A stretch of DNA of 53,838 nt from NCBI GenBank assembly GCA_016783905.1, contig JADHVQ010000005.1:1-53838 (forward strand), in the 5' to 3' direction. Position numbers and translations under genes: made by a program. The notes beneath the pieces were generated by a model. It was given only the letters and a program-made list of their open reading frames with translations. It had not been told where the DNA came from and ran no database searches. This DNA is from Bacteroidales bacterium. GTDB taxonomy: Bacteria > Bacteroidota > Bacteroidia > Bacteroidales > FEN-979. Below, piece by piece: positions 35,090-44,164 of this stretch (positions are counted from its first letter, which is position 1; every line of letters starts with the position of its first letter).

Positions 35090-36303
35090 ATTTCAATCTC
35101 CTCCGTAAAGCTCAGCATATGCCCCATCTTATCCCGCTTGGTTTTCAGGTAGAGCCAGTTGTTTTGGTTATGTTTCACTTCGATTGGGATCCGCTCCACG
35201 ATCTCGAGGCCGAAGCCCTCGATCCCGCTAATTTTCTTCGGGTTGTTGGTGAGCAACCGGATCTGATGGATGTCCAGGTCGGCCAGGATCTCTGCCCCGA
35301 TACCATAATCCCGCATATCGGCCGGCAGACCCAGAGCCTGGTTGGCCTCTACTGTATCCATACCCTGATCCTGCAGATGGTAAGCTTTCAGCTTGTTGAC
35401 CAGACCGATCCCCCTACCCTCCTGCCGCATATAAAGCATAACCCCTTTCCCCTCCTGGCTGATCCTCCGCATAGCCATATCAAGTTGCTCACCGCAATCA
35501 CAACGCTGGGAACCGAACACATCCCCGGTAAGGCACTCGGAATGAACCCTCACCAGCACCGGTTCGCCATTGGTGATATCCCCCTTCACGAGGGCCAGAT
35601 GATCCTCACCGGTGAGTTTGCTCTGGTAGCTGTATGCCTTGAAATTGCCATACCGGGTGGGGAGATCCACCACCGTGTTGCAGGTAATCAGCTTTTCAGT
35701 CCTGCGCCGGTAGTCGATCAGGCTGGCAATGGTGATCATCTTCAACCCGTGTTTCCTGCAATAGGCGATCAGCTCCGGGACCCGGGCCATGGAGCCATCC
35801 TCGTTCATGATCTCACAGATCACCCCGGCCGGATAGAGTCCGGCCAGACGAGCCAGGTCAACCGAAGCTTCGGTATGCCCTGCCCTGACCAGTACGCCTC
35901 CCTCCCGGTATTCGATGGGGAAGATGTGTCCCGGCCGTGTGAAATCTTTGGCATTGGATTTCGGATCAAGTACTTTTTTGATGGTTCGTGCCCGTTCCTG
36001 TGCCGAGATCCCCGTAGTGCACTCTGCCGCATCAATGCTGATGGTAAAAGCGGTCCGGTTCGGGTCGGTATTTTTAGCTACCATCCGCTCGATGTGTAAT
36101 TCCTCCAAACGCTCCCGCATGACCGGCATGCAGATGAGCCCACCTCCGAACTTCGCCATGAAGTTGATCGCTTCGGGAGTTGCGTTCTCTGCCGCAATCA
36201 CCAGATCGCCTTCATTCTCCCGATCCTCATCGTCGACGATCACCACCATTTTTCCCTGTTTAAAGTCTTCGATTGCTTCTGGTATTGTGTTGAATTTATG
36301 CAT
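35086..36303 (-). CDS. ribBA: Bifunctional DHBP synthase / GTP cyclohydrolase II
   Basis: 405 residues. N-terminal RibB half: [20 protein letters not shown] with the metal-binding acidic residues, and [20 protein letters not shown] with [14 protein letters not shown]-terminal RibA half: the zinc site in [20 protein letters not shown] and [20 protein letters not shown]. It makes 3,4-dihydroxy-2-butanone 4-phosphate from ribulose 5-phosphate and opens GTP in the first step of the pathway. Both active sites look intact. Third gene of the operon; the stop codon lies in the repeat array. Confidence 0.96.
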   Translation of the reverse strand: MHKFNTIPEAIEDFKQGKMVVIVDDEDRENEGDLVIAAENATPEAINFMAKFGGGLICMPVMRERLEELHIERMVAKNTDPNRTAFTISIDAAECTTGISAQERARTIKKVLDPKSNAKDFTRPGHIFPIEYREGGVLVRAGHTEASVDLARLAGLYPAGVICEIMNEDGSMARVPELIAYCRKHGLKMITIASLIDYRRRTEKLITCNTVVDLPTRYGNFKAYSYQSKLTGEDHLALVKGDITNGEPVLVRVHSECLTGDVFGSQRCDCGEQLDMAMRRISQEGKGVMLYMRQEGRGIGLVNKLKAYHLQDQGMDTVEANQALGLPADMRDYGIGAEILADLDIHQIRLLTNNPKKISGIEGFGLEIVERIPIEVKHNQNNWLYLKTKRDKMGHMLSFTEEIEM

Positions 36304-36328
36304 GTTAGTTATCAGTTGTTAGATGTAA

Positions 36329-36970
36329 TTAAATAAACCCGTTCCTCGCCAGTGTCTCCAGTGTGACACCGGATCTTATGCCTCCTCCCTTCGTCAACTT
36401 CTCCACATATTTTCCGATGATATCGCATTCGATGTTCACCTCTTCTCCTGCCAGTTTACTTAGAATAGTGGTCTCTTCCTGAGTCAACGGAATGATACTC
36501 ACCGTCAGGGAGCTGTCGTTCACATCTACCACGGTCAGGCTGATCCCGTCGATGGCCACGGAACCCTTCTCCACGATATACCGGAGGATATCTGTCCCGG
36601 CTTCAATCCGCAACCATTCGGCATTTTCTTCTTTCCGTCGAGCCAGGATCCGGCCGGTGCCATCAATATGGCCGGTGACCAGGTGTCCTCCCAACCGGTC
36701 ACTCAAACGTAATGCCCTTTCAAGGTTTACCCTGCTGCCTGATTTTAACCGATGAAACGTGGTCCGGTTCATCGTCTCCGGCATCACGTCCACCGTAAAC
36801 CTATCTTCATGCAGGGTGGTGATAGTCAGGCAAACCCCGTTGACAGCGATGCTATCACCCACACGCGTTCCTTCCAGCACCCGCTGAGCCTTCACCTCCA
36901 GTGCAATGGCCTTCCCTCCTCTCCTGACGGAGCTCACGGCACCAATCTCTTCTATGATTCCTGTAAACAT
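36329..36970 (-). CDS. ribE: Riboflavin synthase, alpha chain type
   Basis: 213 residues. It dismutates two lumazine molecules to riboflavin. The two tandem lumazine-binding barrels are visible: MFTGIIEEIGAVSSV then GDSIAVNGVCLTIT in the first, GGHLVTGHIDGTG and KGSVAIDGISLTVVDVN in the second. Its start overlaps the end of ribD by 19 bases, so translation is probably coupled. The C-terminal helix ends TLARNGFI. Confidence 0.95.
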   Translation of the reverse strand: MFTGIIEEIGAVSSVRRGGKAIALEVKAQRVLEGTRVGDSIAVNGVCLTITTLHEDRFTVDVMPETMNRTTFHRLKSGSRVNLERALRLSDRLGGHLVTGHIDGTGRILARRKEENAEWLRIEAGTDILRYIVEKGSVAIDGISLTVVDVNDSSLTVSIIPLTQEETTILSKLAGEEVNIECDIIGKYVEKLTKGGGIRSGVTLETLARNGFI

Positions 36971-38061
36971 GAGAAATATCCTTCAATCATTATATCTTCT
37001 TTCAGCATCTTCATGGAGGATACATGCAACGGTATCGCGTTAGAAATCCTGCGAATCCCTTCACCCTCCAGGATGGTGGGGGCTTTCTTTCCTCCTATGA
37101 ACTTGGGAGCGATGAATAACATCACCTTGTCGACAATGTTATCTCTCACAGCCGAAAAGGCCAGCGTTCCTCCTCCTTCCAGCAGTATGCTGTCGATATC
37201 CATCAATCCCAGGGCGAGCATCAGGTATTCCAGGTCGACCTGCTCATTCTTCTCCGGACACACAATCGCCTGTGCTCCCATCCTCTTGATCTCGTTAAGC
37301 TTCGCCGAAGAGGCCTGCTTGGTCACGGCCACAACGGTCAACTGCGGATTGGTGGTTAGCACATGGGAGTCCAGCGAGATTCGGGCCAATGAATCAACCA
37401 CCACCTTCAGGGGATCCTTGCTGATTTTCCTGCTTCGCCTGGCATCGAGGGTTGGATTGTCTTTCAATACTGTTCCTATTCCAACCATGATGGCTGAAAA
37501 TTCATGCCGAAGCCTGTGTGCCAGTTTACGCGATGATTCTCCGGAAATCCAGCGGGAGTCACCTGTAGCCGAAGCAATCTTTCCATCCAGGGTCATGGCC
37601 CCTTTGAAGAGACAGAAGGGCTTCCGGGTGGTGATAAACTTTATAAAAGCTTCGTTGAGCATAGCCGCTTCTTCCTCCAGGAGTCCGGTCTCCACCATCA
37701 CTTTTTTGCTCTTCAGGTACTGAATCCCTTTCCCGTTTACTTTCTGATTTGGGTCCTTCAATGCAATCACAACCTTCCGGATCCCCTTTTCCACAATCAA
37801 CTCCACACAGGGAGGTGTCTTCCCATGGTGTACACATGGCTCGAGATTGAGATAGAGGGTGGCTCCGCGGGGAGATCTGCTGCATGAATTGATGGTGTTA
37901 ACCTCGGCATGCGGACCACCAAAATATTCGTGGTAGCCCTGTCCGATGATGACGTTATTTTTTACGATCACAGCGCCAACCATCGGGTTGGGATTGACCC
38001 ATCCAGCCCCTTTCTTAGCCAGCTTCAATGCCAGCTTCATGTATTTAATTTCGTCCTTCAT
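36952..38061 (-). CDS. ribD: Bifunctional pyrimidine deaminase / reductase
   Basis: 369 residues and the first gene of the operon. It deaminates and then reduces the diaminopyrimidine intermediate. Deaminase half: GWVNPNPMVGAVIVKNNVI, the zinc motif GGPHAEVNTIN and NLEPCVHHGKTPPCVELI. Reductase half: KPFCLFKGAMTLDGKIA, SRWISGESSRK, and ILLEGGGTLAFSAV near the C-terminus. All catalytic features are present. Expression is probably set by the FMN riboswitch about 100 bases upstream. Confidence 0.95.
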   Translation of the reverse strand: MKDEIKYMKLALKLAKKGAGWVNPNPMVGAVIVKNNVIIGQGYHEYFGGPHAEVNTINSCSRSPRGATLYLNLEPCVHHGKTPPCVELIVEKGIRKVVIALKDPNQKVNGKGIQYLKSKKVMVETGLLEEEAAMLNEAFIKFITTRKPFCLFKGAMTLDGKIASATGDSRWISGESSRKLAHRLRHEFSAIMVGIGTVLKDNPTLDARRSRKISKDPLKVVVDSLARISLDSHVLTTNPQLTVVAVTKQASSAKLNEIKRMGAQAIVCPEKNEQVDLEYLMLALGLMDIDSILLEGGGTLAFSAVRDNIVDKVMLFIAPKFIGGKKAPTILEGEGIRRISNAIPLHVSSMKMLKEDIMIEGYFSCLQES

Positions 38062-38159
38062 AAAAAAAATAGCCCGGAAATATGAAGCGCATCTCAGCGC
38101 ATTTCCAGGGCCATATATATCATTATGAGTTGCCTTTTAAAGCAAATCCATTGCCATTC

Positions 38160-38271
38160 TTCTTCCATCCAGACTATAACTGTCGGCGCCGTAGTTTCAA
38201 CGGCTCGGTCCCGATCATTCGGGATTCGCGGACTATACCGCCGGTCGGGAATTTCACCCTGCCCTGAAGAA
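38160..38271 (-). promoter_or_regulatory. FMN riboswitch (RFN element) of the rib operon
   Basis: Read on the minus strand, the conserved blocks appear in the right order: AGGGCAGGGTGAAATTCCC, then GACCGGCGGTATAGTCCGCG, a variable hairpin, GCCGTTGAAACTACGGCG, then CGACAGTTATAGTCTGGATG and the closing GAAGAAG. These are the core sequences of the RFN element. It binds FMN and represses riboflavin genes. About 100 bases remain before the ribD ATG for the expression platform; I could not decide between transcriptional and translational control. Confidence 0.96.
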
Positions 38272-38324
38272 ATTAATTTATGTTAAGAACAAAACTCAGG
38301 TTTTACCCTGATTGAAAACAGGAG

Positions 38325-38356
38325 CAAAGATACAATTATATTTAATACTTATTCAA
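38325..38356 (-). promoter_or_regulatory. Promoter of the riboflavin operon
   Basis: On the minus strand a TTG at 38354-38356 and the -7 box TATCTTTG at 38325-38332 are separated by 21 bases, a good Bacteroidota promoter. Transcription would begin near 38317, ahead of the riboswitch. The -33 element overlaps the last codons of the upstream T9SS cargo gene. Confidence 0.6.
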
Positions 38357-40718
38357 TCACCAGTTTTTGTACGATGATCCCGATCAGGCTGCGAGCCTGA
38401 ACCAGGTAGATTCCGCTTGGGAATCCGTTGAGGTCGATCTGTTTAGTCACAGATGTTTGACCGGCGCCAATCACGTCGCGATGTACATACTTGCCCTGGA
38501 TAGTGGTGACGGAGAGGGTTGTCTCTAATCCGTTGAGGCCCTTCAGGTTCATCGTCAACGAACCTTTTGTGGGATTTGGCATCAGGAGGAGGCTGAATAC
38601 CTCTGCCCCGATTTCCGTCACATTCACGTTTGGTACAAAATGGATGTTCACTTCATCTGAAACGGTATCCACACAGGTGGGCCTTGGAGTCGCCGTTAGC
38701 GTAAGCGTGACCAGTCCGGAGGCGATGTCGTTGGCTCCCGGGTAATAATATGATGCTGCTACCGTATCCTTCCAGAAATATCCGTCGCCCGATGTGGTCC
38801 ACAACAGGCTCAGATAGTTGGAAGCCTCTCCGTAACAGTTGATGATCTGGACCGTATTGGAATAGGTGGTGTCGTTGCCTGCAAAAACGACCGGATTCTC
38901 ATTCACGGTCACGTATGCCGTATCGGTCTTGGTTTGTGACCCGTCATCCACCACACAGTAGTATTTGGTAGATTCCGTTGGGGTGGCCCACGGGCTCTGT
39001 TCATTGGATGTAAATCCGGCAGGAATAGAGGCCCAGGAGTAGGTGTAGGTTCCGCTTCCACCGGAAGCTTCTACATCCAGCTGGGTGGAATCTCCAAGGC
39101 AGAGTTCATCCGGAGTGGCTGAGACATTTACCGATATAATGTTGGCAAAACTGAACGAGGCGATACGCGTTTTCCAGGAAGCCGATGACATATTGATATA
39201 GTACTCCTGGGTATACCAGAAGGTGGCCTCTGCACCCGGATCCACCGACATGCCACTGTAATCTCCCCAACGGCTTGGATTCCCGCTCCAGGTATTGGTC
39301 TGTGAGCCACCCCCATTGGCGATCCCACTTTCCTCGTTGGTCATGTTATTCAGACCATCATTGGCCATCCGTCCGGTATAGCGGATGGATGGGAAGAGGG
39401 TGGTACTGGAGATCGAGTAACCGAGGGCAATATTTCCGGAAGAATCCATGGCTATGCTGCCCATCCAGCGATAATGGCTATCCGGATTATACGTTCCTTC
39501 CTGATGGATGAACCAGTCGTCCGAGGTCTTTCTCAGCTCCCACCAGCGAATCCCGGCGATACCCTCGCCAGCGTTTACCGTTGCATTACAAACCATCGAC
39601 CAATGATCATTGAACTTCCGGAAAGGAAGGCGGAACATCAGCCGTCCGCCCATGTCATCTAACTTAACGGTGGTATTTTTCTGAGGGATTCCTCCCGGGA
39701 TATTTCCGGAGAAGGGGGCCACATTCAGAAAACCTGCCAGCGTAAATGTGGAGTTGGCGGTATTGTTCCAGTCTACCAGGAACTCATGGATCCCAATGCG
39801 ATCGGGGCCGTCGTTGAGGTAAAGGAAGTAGTTGGGGGTACCGGCGGGCGGAAAATCGCTGTCGCAATCGGAAGGCAACAGGCAATAGGCCGCATTTCCC
39901 GAACTGAGGGTAAACATTACCATCTCGGCACCCGGATCACCTGCCAGCATGGCATCCCGGTCAAAAGCAATAGCGCCTGTTCCTACATAGTTGATATTCC
40001 CGGAGCTGAACCGGTTGATCGACATGTAGTATCCGTCATGCCATACGGCAAGTTTCGGATAGTCGGGCATATCCGTGAATTGAAATCCCCACCTGTACCA
40101 GGAGCCAGTTGGGTTGCCTGTCTGAGAAACAGCAACCATTTCAAAAAACGGTCCATTGGGGTAATTAGGTAATGCAAACTGCGAAAAGAGCCAGCGGTCG
40201 GCCTGCTCATCGTATAACACAACGGCATCCCCATCGTTGGAGTTGCCCCAGGGACCCGGGAATCCGTTCCAGATGGTCCGGTTAAGCGCAGGGCCCATCA
40301 CAGACTGACCAGACTTATTGAAGATCTGGAATGATAAATTGACACACTGAAAATAGTGGTTGGGGCCTACCTCTCCATCCGTGTCCGGTGGAACCAGGTA
40401 GCCGCTACCCGAGACACCCATAATATTCACAATGGTGGTATCTGTTACCTGATCGCCAAACCAGGATTGCCTTACCGGGTCAAATCCCTGCATGCCATCA
40501 TCGGCCGGCCGGCCGAACGGATACAGATTGTTTTTCACAACTCCGTCCTTCCAGGTTACATCCACCTCGCCCGGGTCCATCTGTACCATATCCCGCAAAG
40601 GTGGTGAAACATCGAAGTAAACAGCATTTGCAACAATGGGTTGGGATATCCCCTCCTGTGCAAAAAGAGTTCCAATGGAGATAACCATCCCCAGGAATAG
40701 AAGAAATAATTTTTTCAT
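38349..40718 (-). CDS. Large T9SS type A cargo protein
   Basis: 789 residues from the ATG at 40718 (signal peptide KKLFLLFLGMVISIGTLFAQ); the TTG two codons earlier is unlikely. The body of about 500 residues has a repeated beta-strand pattern (GSGYLVPPDTDGEVGPNHYF, DDGDAVVLYDEQADRWLFSQ-like segments, WRWMGSIAMDSS-like turns) typical of a large propeller; no enzyme motif is seen. A PKD/Ig-like domain near 540-610 (LCLGDSTQLDVEASGGSGTY) precedes the type A sorting domain (FSLLLMPNPTKGSLTMNLKG, PSGIYLVQARSLIGIIVQKL). Expected to be secreted to the surface. Confidence 0.8.
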   Translation of the reverse strand: MKKLFLLFLGMVISIGTLFAQEGISQPIVANAVYFDVSPPLRDMVQMDPGEVDVTWKDGVVKNNLYPFGRPADDGMQGFDPVRQSWFGDQVTDTTIVNIMGVSGSGYLVPPDTDGEVGPNHYFQCVNLSFQIFNKSGQSVMGPALNRTIWNGFPGPWGNSNDGDAVVLYDEQADRWLFSQFALPNYPNGPFFEMVAVSQTGNPTGSWYRWGFQFTDMPDYPKLAVWHDGYYMSINRFSSGNINYVGTGAIAFDRDAMLAGDPGAEMVMFTLSSGNAAYCLLPSDCDSDFPPAGTPNYFLYLNDGPDRIGIHEFLVDWNNTANSTFTLAGFLNVAPFSGNIPGGIPQKNTTVKLDDMGGRLMFRLPFRKFNDHWSMVCNATVNAGEGIAGIRWWELRKTSDDWFIHQEGTYNPDSHYRWMGSIAMDSSGNIALGYSISSTTLFPSIRYTGRMANDGLNNMTNEESGIANGGGSQTNTWSGNPSRWGDYSGMSVDPGAEATFWYTQEYYINMSSASWKTRIASFSFANIISVNVSATPDELCLGDSTQLDVEASGGSGTYTYSWASIPAGFTSNEQSPWATPTESTKYYCVVDDGSQTKTDTAYVTVNENPVVFAGNDTTYSNTVQIINCYGEASNYLSLLWTTSGDGYFWKDTVAASYYYPGANDIASGLVTLTLTATPRPTCVDTVSDEVNIHFVPNVNVTEIGAEVFSLLLMPNPTKGSLTMNLKGLNGLETTLSVTTIQGKYVHRDVIGAGQTSVTKQIDLNGFPSGIYLVQARSLIGIIVQKLVIE

Positions 40719-40744
40719 GATCAAGATTTTAATGAAACCAACAG

Positions 40745-40752
40745 CAAAGATA
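40745..40752 (-). promoter_or_regulatory. Candidate -7 box for the large T9SS cargo gene
   Basis: Minus-strand TATCTTTG matches TAnnTTTG, 27 bases upstream of the ATG at 40718, in the 76-base divergent gap with the SDR gene. No -33 TTG at standard spacing. Confidence 0.4.
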
Positions 40753-40794
40753 GGAAAAAAGATGTAATTTTATCTTTTCAAATCGCCTTTCATT

Positions 40795-41499
40795 ATGAAC
40801 ATCATAGTCACCGGAGCCAGTCAGGGTATTGGCAACGAAATTGTGAAAGTATTCTCCCGGTCGAAGTTAAACCATGTGATCGCCATCTCGCGCAATGAGA
40901 AGCAGTTACAGGCCCTGGTGGAGGAATGCAAACGGAACAATCCTGATGCCCTTGTCACTCCTTATACCTTTGATCTGACCCAGTTTGATTTCTATCCACT
41001 GGTGATCCAACGCATCAAGACCTTCATGCCCCACTGCGATATCCTGATCAACAATGCCGGCAAACTGATCAATAAGCCCTTCAAAAGGATCGATCAGAAC
41101 GAATTTGACGCTATTTTCAATGTCAATGTAAAAGGACTTTTTTTCTTCACGCAGGCCATGATCCCCTTGATGAACAAAGGAGGACACATTGTGAACATCA
41201 GCAGTATTGGCGGGATCCAGGGAAGCAAAAAGTTCAAAGGCCTCTCCACTTACAGCGCCAGCAAAGGAGCCGTAGCCATTCTCACAGAAGCGCTGGCTGA
41301 AGAGCTGCAGGAGGATGAGATCCGGGTCAACTGTTTAGCTCTTGGCGGAGTGGATACGGAGATGTTTCAAAAAGCCTTCCCCCACGCCGAAGCCTCGTAT
41401 AGCCCCAGCCACATGGCCCAGTACATTGCAGATTTCGCCCTGAACGGCTGGAAGCACTTCAACGGGAAGGTGCTGCCGGTGTCGGTTGCGACGCCGTAA
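40795..41499 (+). CDS. Short-chain dehydrogenase/reductase
   Basis: 234 residues. Classical SDR: cofactor loop VTGASQGIGNEIVKVF at the N-terminus, NNAGKLINKPF, catalytic Ser in IVNISSIGG and the YxxxK pair in LSTYSASKGAVAILTEALAE. The adenine-binding region (ISRNEKQL, with Arg after the second strand) suggests NADP(H). The substrate is unknown; no neighbour suggests a pathway. The stop codon at 41499 is 10 bases from a long octamer array. Confidence 0.9.
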   Translation: MNIIVTGASQGIGNEIVKVFSRSKLNHVIAISRNEKQLQALVEECKRNNPDALVTPYTFDLTQFDFYPLVIQRIKTFMPHCDILINNAGKLINKPFKRIDQNEFDAIFNVNVKGLFFFTQAMIPLMNKGGHIVNISSIGGIQGSKKFKGLSTYSASKGAVAILTEALAEELQEDEIRVNCLALGGVDTEMFQKAFPHAEASYSPSHMAQYIADFALNGWKHFNGKVLPVSVATP

Positions 41500-41509
41500 A
41501 AGGTCAGGG

Positions 41510-41605
41510 GTGCAGTGGTGCAGTGGTGCAGTGGTGCAGTGGTGCAGTGGTGCAGTGGTGCCGTGGTGCAGTGGTGCCGTGGTGCAGTGGTGCCGTGGTG
41601 AGGTG
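41510..41605. repeat. Twelve-unit octamer array (GTGCAGTG) after the SDR gene
   Basis: Twelve consecutive 8-base units: GTGCAGTG six times, then alternating GTGCCGTG and GTGCAGTG, then GTGAGGTG. The period is exact throughout, unlike the 7-base arrays, and divergence is concentrated at bases 4-5. Confidence 0.95.
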
Positions 41606-41618
41606 GTGAAAGTAGTGA

Positions 41619-41650
41619 TTTTGTGTTTTTGTGTTTTCGTGTTTTGGTGT
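41619..41650. repeat. Four-unit octamer array (TTTTGTGT)
   Basis: TTTTGTGT twice, TTTCGTGT, TTTGGTGT, 14 bases downstream of the previous array: the same 8-base period, but a different word. Confidence 0.85.
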
Positions 41651-41682
41651 CAAAAAAAATCGTAAATCTTTGTCCCATCTGC

Positions 41683-41713
41683 TTGGAAATCAGGCCCGGT
41701 ATTCATATATTTG
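41683..41713 (+). promoter_or_regulatory. Promoter of the AT-rich T9SS cargo gene
   Basis: TTG at 41683-41685 and -7 box TATATTTG at 41706-41713 with 20 bases between: a full Bacteroidota promoter. It contains the in-frame TTG at 41711, which therefore is not the start codon; transcription would start near 41720 and translation at the ATG 41735. Confidence 0.6.
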
Positions 41714-41734
41714 AACCGGTTTAATATACATGAC

Positions 41735-44122
41735 ATGCCCACGAGTCATCATTTAACCGGAATCATAGTAATTGTCGTCTTATCATGCCTGTTACCGGCA
41801 GGGTTGACAAGTCAGGTTTTAACTAACCATGAGAAAAGTTATAATAGCTCATCTGATTCTGTTCCAATTGTAAATAAAAAAGGAAAAATTGTAGGCTATA
41901 CTGATGCTGATAAAGGATATACAAAAGGGTTACTTCATAGTGGAAAATCAAATGTTTTTTATGATAAAAAAACATCACAAAAAGCAATTAAAATGAATAA
42001 TGGAGATGCAATTACAAATTATGGAGACCAATATTTAAATAGTTTTATACAACCAAATTTAAAAAATCAAGGAAATTTTACATTAGATTCTTTTGGTTCA
42101 GGAGATGTAGATAATGATGGAGATATTGATTGGACAGATTATAATTTAATGGTTTCTGGAACACAAAATGATAGATCAAAAGTTACAGGAACAGGAACAT
42201 ACAATCAAGATAAAGCCTTACTTCTTAGTTATCTCAAAGACGAAGTTCGTTATTTATCTGCCCATTACGATTGGTCACAAACTTCTGCAGAGAGAATATC
42301 TTGGTATGAAAAAACATTAACTGTCGATCCTCCTCAACCCCCCCCTCTTCCATGGTGTGGAGATTATACTATGGAAGAGCAAGTTATAAAAAGTGGTGTT
42401 GAACATATTTGGAATTCAGGTTTAAATTTTAATATAATTGACACTACTTATAATATGAGATTTAATTTACCTGTAAATCAGGTCTCAACAATAAGTGGAA
42501 ACAATGTTGACCACTGGATTAATTCAATTGCAATTGGAGACACTTTAATTAGTTTAGCTACACACTATTTTATGGAACCTCAAATAGGCCAAAGAGTTTT
42601 TCCTGGCGGAGCAAGTATACAAGAAGATTCTTATTTAAATATAAAACGGTTTGCTTATGTTTATGACCCTTTATTTAACGATACTGTCCATGCAATGTGT
42701 CCAATAATTGATATTGATATAGAAAATGGTCAAGTTATCTCTACAAATCCTTATTCTGGAGCAGTCCTCTACAGAACTCTTAAAAACGTCGTCCTTCAAG
42801 GAACAAAACCAGTAAACACTACTGTAAATTGGGCAAATGGAACAGTAAATTTATCTCCAGATAATACAGGGTGGCCAACAGGAGTTAATCCTTCTACACT
42901 TGAAAAATTATATTCAGATTCAACAAATCAAGGATCAGGAAATTGGAATCCAAATCATTATAATTTTACTGATTGGAGAAATTGGAGATTAAAGCAAGAT
43001 CAAGTAATGGACACTACATTAGCTCACACATGGACAATTTATAATAGACCAGCACAAGTGATTACTGTTCAAGATATAGATGCTCCAGCAATAACACAAA
43101 ATTCATCTCAAACCTCAATTCCTTATACACAATTTATTGCAAGTGGGATTATACAACCCACTGTAACAGATAACTGTGGAGTATGGGATTCAACATATGT
43201 TTTAACCACAACACAAGGTTCTCCTGGAACTTGTCCTTTTTATGAATTTATAGCAACAGGGACAACAAATGCTTGGGATCCTTCTTCAAATGATTCTATT
43301 AGTTCTAAAAATGTAGATGTTTATTTAGATCCAAATCAATGGACTTATTTTCCTGCAAATACTTCTTTACCTTATTGGATTCCAACAACAATGGCAAATA
43401 TTGGGGGGCCTGCAACAGCAATGAACCCTGCAGGGCCAGGAGTAGGTGTAACTTGGGCAATTAATACAACTCAAAATCCAGACACATTAACATGCGGAAA
43501 TGTTAATTATTTAGATAATGTTGTTTATACTGCTACAGATAGTGTTTGTGGAGATTCTATACAAGGAACACAAATAGTAACTAAATATAAACCAATGTCT
43601 TTACTTTGCACATATTTCCCTCCAGACACAACAGTTGGTAAAAATGATTCTATTGGTCCCCAATATGGCACAGGAGAGCCAACATATTTAGACACATTAA
43701 AAACCTGGTACCCTACAGGATATCTTTATGAAGTAGTAAGAATTGATTCTAATCAATATTATGAAACTTGGAATGTAATTTTTAATGGAACCGAATATAC
43801 TTGTAATACTGTTTCTGGAGATTCTATTCAAACTGTTCTAAGAGATTTAGAAGTAGGTATTTTAGATAAATTTGAAGAACCAAGTTTCACATTATACCCA
43901 AACCCAACAAAAGGAGAAATTCACATAAAATTCAATGATATACAAGCAAGACCTGAAGAAATAAGAATCACAGATTTAACAGGAAGAACACTTAAGGAAA
44001 TAATTGTTGATCCAAATGTAAATGAAGTAGTTTATACCCTTTCAGGATTACCTGAGGGAATGTATCTGATAAATCTTGGTGGAGAAACAAAAAAACTTGT
44101 GATCAATAAATTCTCAGATTAA
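41735..44122 (+). CDS. AT-rich T9SS type A cargo protein with dockerin-like motif
   Basis: 795 residues from the ATG at 41735; signal peptide GIIVIVVLSCLLPAGLTSQ. Near residue 122 FGSGDVDNDGDIDWTDYNLM is a calcium-binding dockerin/EF-hand-like loop. The middle has a long aromatic, Asn/Thr-rich region with few recognisable domains. The C-terminus is a type A sorting domain (FTLYPNPTKGEIHIKFND, PEGMYLINLGGETKKLVI). Base composition is far more AT-rich than any neighbour (AGA for Arg, TTA for Leu, ATA for Ile dominate) from about 41815 on, while the signal-peptide codons look host-like. This points to recent transfer or a captured passenger. It is bracketed by repeat arrays. Confidence 0.75.
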   Translation: MPTSHHLTGIIVIVVLSCLLPAGLTSQVLTNHEKSYNSSSDSVPIVNKKGKIVGYTDADKGYTKGLLHSGKSNVFYDKKTSQKAIKMNNGDAITNYGDQYLNSFIQPNLKNQGNFTLDSFGSGDVDNDGDIDWTDYNLMVSGTQNDRSKVTGTGTYNQDKALLLSYLKDEVRYLSAHYDWSQTSAERISWYEKTLTVDPPQPPPLPWCGDYTMEEQVIKSGVEHIWNSGLNFNIIDTTYNMRFNLPVNQVSTISGNNVDHWINSIAIGDTLISLATHYFMEPQIGQRVFPGGASIQEDSYLNIKRFAYVYDPLFNDTVHAMCPIIDIDIENGQVISTNPYSGAVLYRTLKNVVLQGTKPVNTTVNWANGTVNLSPDNTGWPTGVNPSTLEKLYSDSTNQGSGNWNPNHYNFTDWRNWRLKQDQVMDTTLAHTWTIYNRPAQVITVQDIDAPAITQNSSQTSIPYTQFIASGIIQPTVTDNCGVWDSTYVLTTTQGSPGTCPFYEFIATGTTNAWDPSSNDSISSKNVDVYLDPNQWTYFPANTSLPYWIPTTMANIGGPATAMNPAGPGVGVTWAINTTQNPDTLTCGNVNYLDNVVYTATDSVCGDSIQGTQIVTKYKPMSLLCTYFPPDTTVGKNDSIGPQYGTGEPTYLDTLKTWYPTGYLYEVVRIDSNQYYETWNVIFNGTEYTCNTVSGDSIQTVLRDLEVGILDKFEEPSFTLYPNPTKGEIHIKFNDIQARPEEIRITDLTGRTLKEIIVDPNVNEVVYTLSGLPEGMYLINLGGETKKLVINKFSD

Positions 44123-44129
44123 CAATCCA

Positions 44130-44164
44130 TCTCACCTCTCACCTCTCACCTCTCACTTCCCACG
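44130..44164. repeat. Heptamer array over the hydF stop
   Basis: TCTCACC three times, TCTCACT, TCCCACG. The hydF stop codon (TGA on the minus strand, 44153-44155) lies in the fourth unit and the last hydF codons in the fifth. It starts 8 bases after the stop of the convergent AT-rich gene. Confidence 0.9.

Noticed and set aside
36752-37723. Plus-strand open frame antisense to ribE and ribD
   Set aside because: Ser-rich shadow frame; ribD and ribE on the minus strand are intact.
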